14,136 nt of DNA from Spirochaetaceae bacterium. GTDB lineage: Bacteria > Spirochaetota > Spirochaetia > Treponematales > Breznakiellaceae. The notes under the pieces are model-generated. The model was not told the DNA's origin, searched no databases, and saw nothing but the letters and a program-made list of their open reading frames with translations. The stretch lies in assembly GCA_031290855.1 (NCBI GenBank), contig JAISLM010000141.1:1-14136 (forward strand), in the 5' to 3' direction. Shown here piece after piece: positions 13,802 through 14,136 of this stretch; position 1 is the first letter of the stretch, and every line of letters starts with the position of its first letter. Both the position numbers and the translations under genes were made by a program.

Positions 13802-13824
13802 CCGGAAGCGTCTTTCCGCTTCGG
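13802..13824. repeat. REP-like hairpin upstream of the RAYT-like gene
   Basis: gaagcg (13805-13810) pairs with cgcttc (13817-13822) over a 6-nt loop, and flanking cc/gg extend the stem to 8 pairs with one bulged G. RAYT genes are commonly flanked by REP palindromes, so this is a candidate, but a single short hairpin is weak evidence. Confidence 0.35.
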
Positions 13825-13884
13825 TTCCTTTCATTTTTTCTCCGTATGTTAAAGCAAAACGCGGGCAAACGCCCATATATTTAC

Positions 13885-14136
13885 ATGAGACATTTAAGAA
13901 TGCTGAAACAGGGCGTGTGGTACGAAATCAGTACCCGCGTCAACAACAGGGAACCCCTGTTCCGCGGGGGCCGGGCTCTGGCGCTGTTTGACCGGGTGTT
14001 CCGTGAGACCGCGCACAGGTTTGCCTTCACGGTCCGGGGACTGGGTCTTGACGGCGACCGGCTGGCCTTTTACATAAAGCCCGCGGACGGGTTCGAACTG
14101 CCGGCGATAATGAAATGGCTGAAGCAGACCTTCGCC
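13885..14136 (+). CDS. RAYT / Y1-transposase (IS200-like) family protein, 5' part, runs off the window
   Basis: 84 codons are present with no stop before the window end. MRHLRMLKQGVWYEISTRVN, NREPLFRGGRALALFDRVFR and IKPADGFELPAIMKWLKQTF follow the pattern of REP-associated tyrosine transposase-like proteins common in Treponema (start strand, NRxxLF, then xxPxDGxxLxxIMxWxKxxFA). The catalytic HUH pair (NHVH in relatives) aligns with D58-R-L-A61, so both histidines appear to be missing. The catalytic Tyr would lie beyond the window. An in-frame ATG at 13846 gives a 13-residue longer form; neither has a clear ribosome site, and 13885 is chosen because relatives start this way. Classical Y1 enzymes cut and join single-stranded DNA; this one may not. 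Confidence 0.65.
   Translation, partial: MRHLRMLKQGVWYEISTRVNNREPLFRGGRALALFDRVFRETAHRFAFTVRGLGLDGDRLAFYIKPADGFELPAIMKWLKQTFA

Overview
The window looks like a chromosomal segment of an anaerobic, host-associated spirochaete, most likely a Treponema of the termite-gut type. This is inferred from gene content and protein flavour: a two-membrane YidC with a large periplasmic domain, an [FeFe]-hydrogenase maturase (HydF), a NusG-II/Gx membrane pair, an ornithine/alanine racemase-family enzyme and a RAYT-like protein. No rRNA or other decisive marker is present. The core is fairly GC-rich, while about 1-1650 is visibly AT-rich and looks like a separate, possibly acquired, island.

Layout. 1-348 holds no gene but contains a roughly 220-bp multi-hairpin element with perfect 9-bp terminal inverted repeats. 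349-1487 (minus) is a two-gene flavoprotein operon. About 1655-3224 is an insertion-sequence graveyard: a decayed ISNCY-like transposase fragment, then an ISAs1-family element with both terminal repeats and a frameshifted transposase. 3244-6786 (plus) is the classical operon rpmH-rnpA-yidD-yidC-jag (ribosomal protein L34, RNase P protein, two membrane-insertion factors, KH/R3H RNA-binding protein), with a good promoter just outside the IS remnant. tRNA-Gly(CCC) follows on the minus strand, then about 390 bp of non-coding repeats, a short doubtful ORF and a PD-(D/E)XK-like protein with internal repeats (minus).

8287-10067 (plus) carries a small Nfu-type Fe-S scaffold and a pair of membrane proteins (NusG domain II; Gx transporter) like the eetA/eetB pair of flavin-based extracellular electron transfer loci. 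Convergent to these is hydF, headed by tRNA-Ala(GGC) on the same strand with no visible terminator between them. 11601-12245 is an internally deleted IS3-family remnant. 12347-13456 (plus) encodes a PLP-dependent racemase. After it come a second ISNCY-like remnant and the 5' part of a RAYT/Y1-transposase-like gene that runs off the window and appears to lack the catalytic HUH histidines.

Functionally the window combines housekeeping (translation, RNase P, membrane-protein insertion) with anaerobic redox functions (flavoproteins, Nfu, HydF, EetAB-like pair), separated by decayed mobile DNA. I see no defence island, CRISPR array, prophage or clearly new multi-gene system. The most unusual items are the structured element at 116-335, the non-canonical RAYT-like protein and the repeat cluster at 7013-7320.
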